Shown in pieces: positions 23,407 to 23,487 of a stretch of DNA of 23,487 nt (positions are counted from its first letter, which is position 1; each line of letters opens with the position of its first letter). The position numbers were made by a program, and so were the translations under genes. The stretch covers positions 1-23,487 of the forward strand of contig JAZNWL010000050.1 of assembly GCA_045593325.1 (NCBI GenBank). Direction: 5' to 3'. Source of the stretch: UMGS1484 sp045593325. Its GTDB lineage: Bacteria; Bacillota; Clostridia; Oscillospirales; Acutalibacteraceae. The notes beneath the pieces were generated by a model. The model saw only the letters and a program-made list of their open reading frames with translations. It did not search any database and was not told where the DNA came from.

Positions 23407-23487
23407 GCCGTTTCTACGGTCGAAATTTTTACAAGCGATTTTGTAGATGTGAAAAAGGTATTTTTCCCTTTCTGTAGTGAGCCGAAC
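23407..23487. other. Right-edge noncoding stretch
   Basis: No gene with a start signal is seen. Further small inverted repeats occur, such as CCG/CGG (23408-23419) and GAAAAA/TTTTTC near 23451-23466. Open minus-strand frames run in from the edge, but they continue into the tRNA and terminator and look spurious. Confidence 0.5.

Noticed and set aside
23352..23487. Open minus-strand frames entering from the right edge
   Set aside because: Two frames are open at once through a terminator stem, and one continues into the tRNA. No start is visible and the peptides look like noncoding translation.

Overview
The window reads as chromosome of an anaerobic, low-to-mid G+C Firmicute of the Clostridia type, probably gut or rumen. 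The pointers are [FeFe]-hydrogenase maturation genes, a dockerin-bearing secreted protein, FeoAB, sigma-A-like promoters, strong Shine-Dalgarno sites and short intrinsic terminators. This is inferred from gene content; species cannot be named from sequence alone.

Layout. (1) 1-64: a tRNA-Thr(CGT) cut by the left edge, with its own promoter. (2) 132-4028, minus strand: a tightly packed five-gene operon, in transcription order a TIM-barrel sugar isomerase-like gene, tmk, a DJ-1/PfpI gene, a 5-formyl-THF cyclo-ligase gene and mltG. (3) 4029-4171: a divergent control region with two promoters whose predicted start points nearly coincide. (4) 4172-10100, plus strand: four genes for a 604-aa protein I cannot firmly place (possibly lyase/heparinase-like), an Old Yellow Enzyme barrel with a 4Fe-4S cysteine motif, a short-chain dehydrogenase and a fumarate-reductase-like flavoprotein. 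With the divergent isomerase this looks like a reductive catabolic locus of unknown substrate, and it is the best candidate here for an undescribed pathway. (5) 10112-13232: promoter, structured leader with a terminator-like hairpin, then hydG, hydF and a TM1266-family regulator. (6) 13276-15655: serC-serA with overlapping stop and start. (7) 15687-18049: feoA-feoB behind a palindromic hairpin. (8) 18060-21428: a secreted 1088-aa protein with an internal dockerin and a GxGYxYP region. (9) 21492-22650: a small membrane protein gene convergent with an EamA transporter gene. (10) 22767-23487: a consensus promoter, two copies of a 47-nt palindromic repeat, an untracked 55-aa membrane-protein ORF, a tRNA-Pro(CGG) broken in its anticodon stem, an intact tRNA-Pro(TGG), and a run of hairpins.

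How the genes fit together. Housekeeping functions (cell-wall glycan release, folate salvage, dTMP phosphorylation, serine synthesis, iron uptake) flank one putative catabolic cluster and one hydrogenase-maturation operon. Feo-imported iron could feed the Fe-S enzymes (HydG, HydF, the OYE protein), but no direct regulatory link is visible. Not seen: transposases, integrases, phage genes or CRISPR arrays. The right-hand tRNA region nevertheless carries scars suggestive of past recombination.
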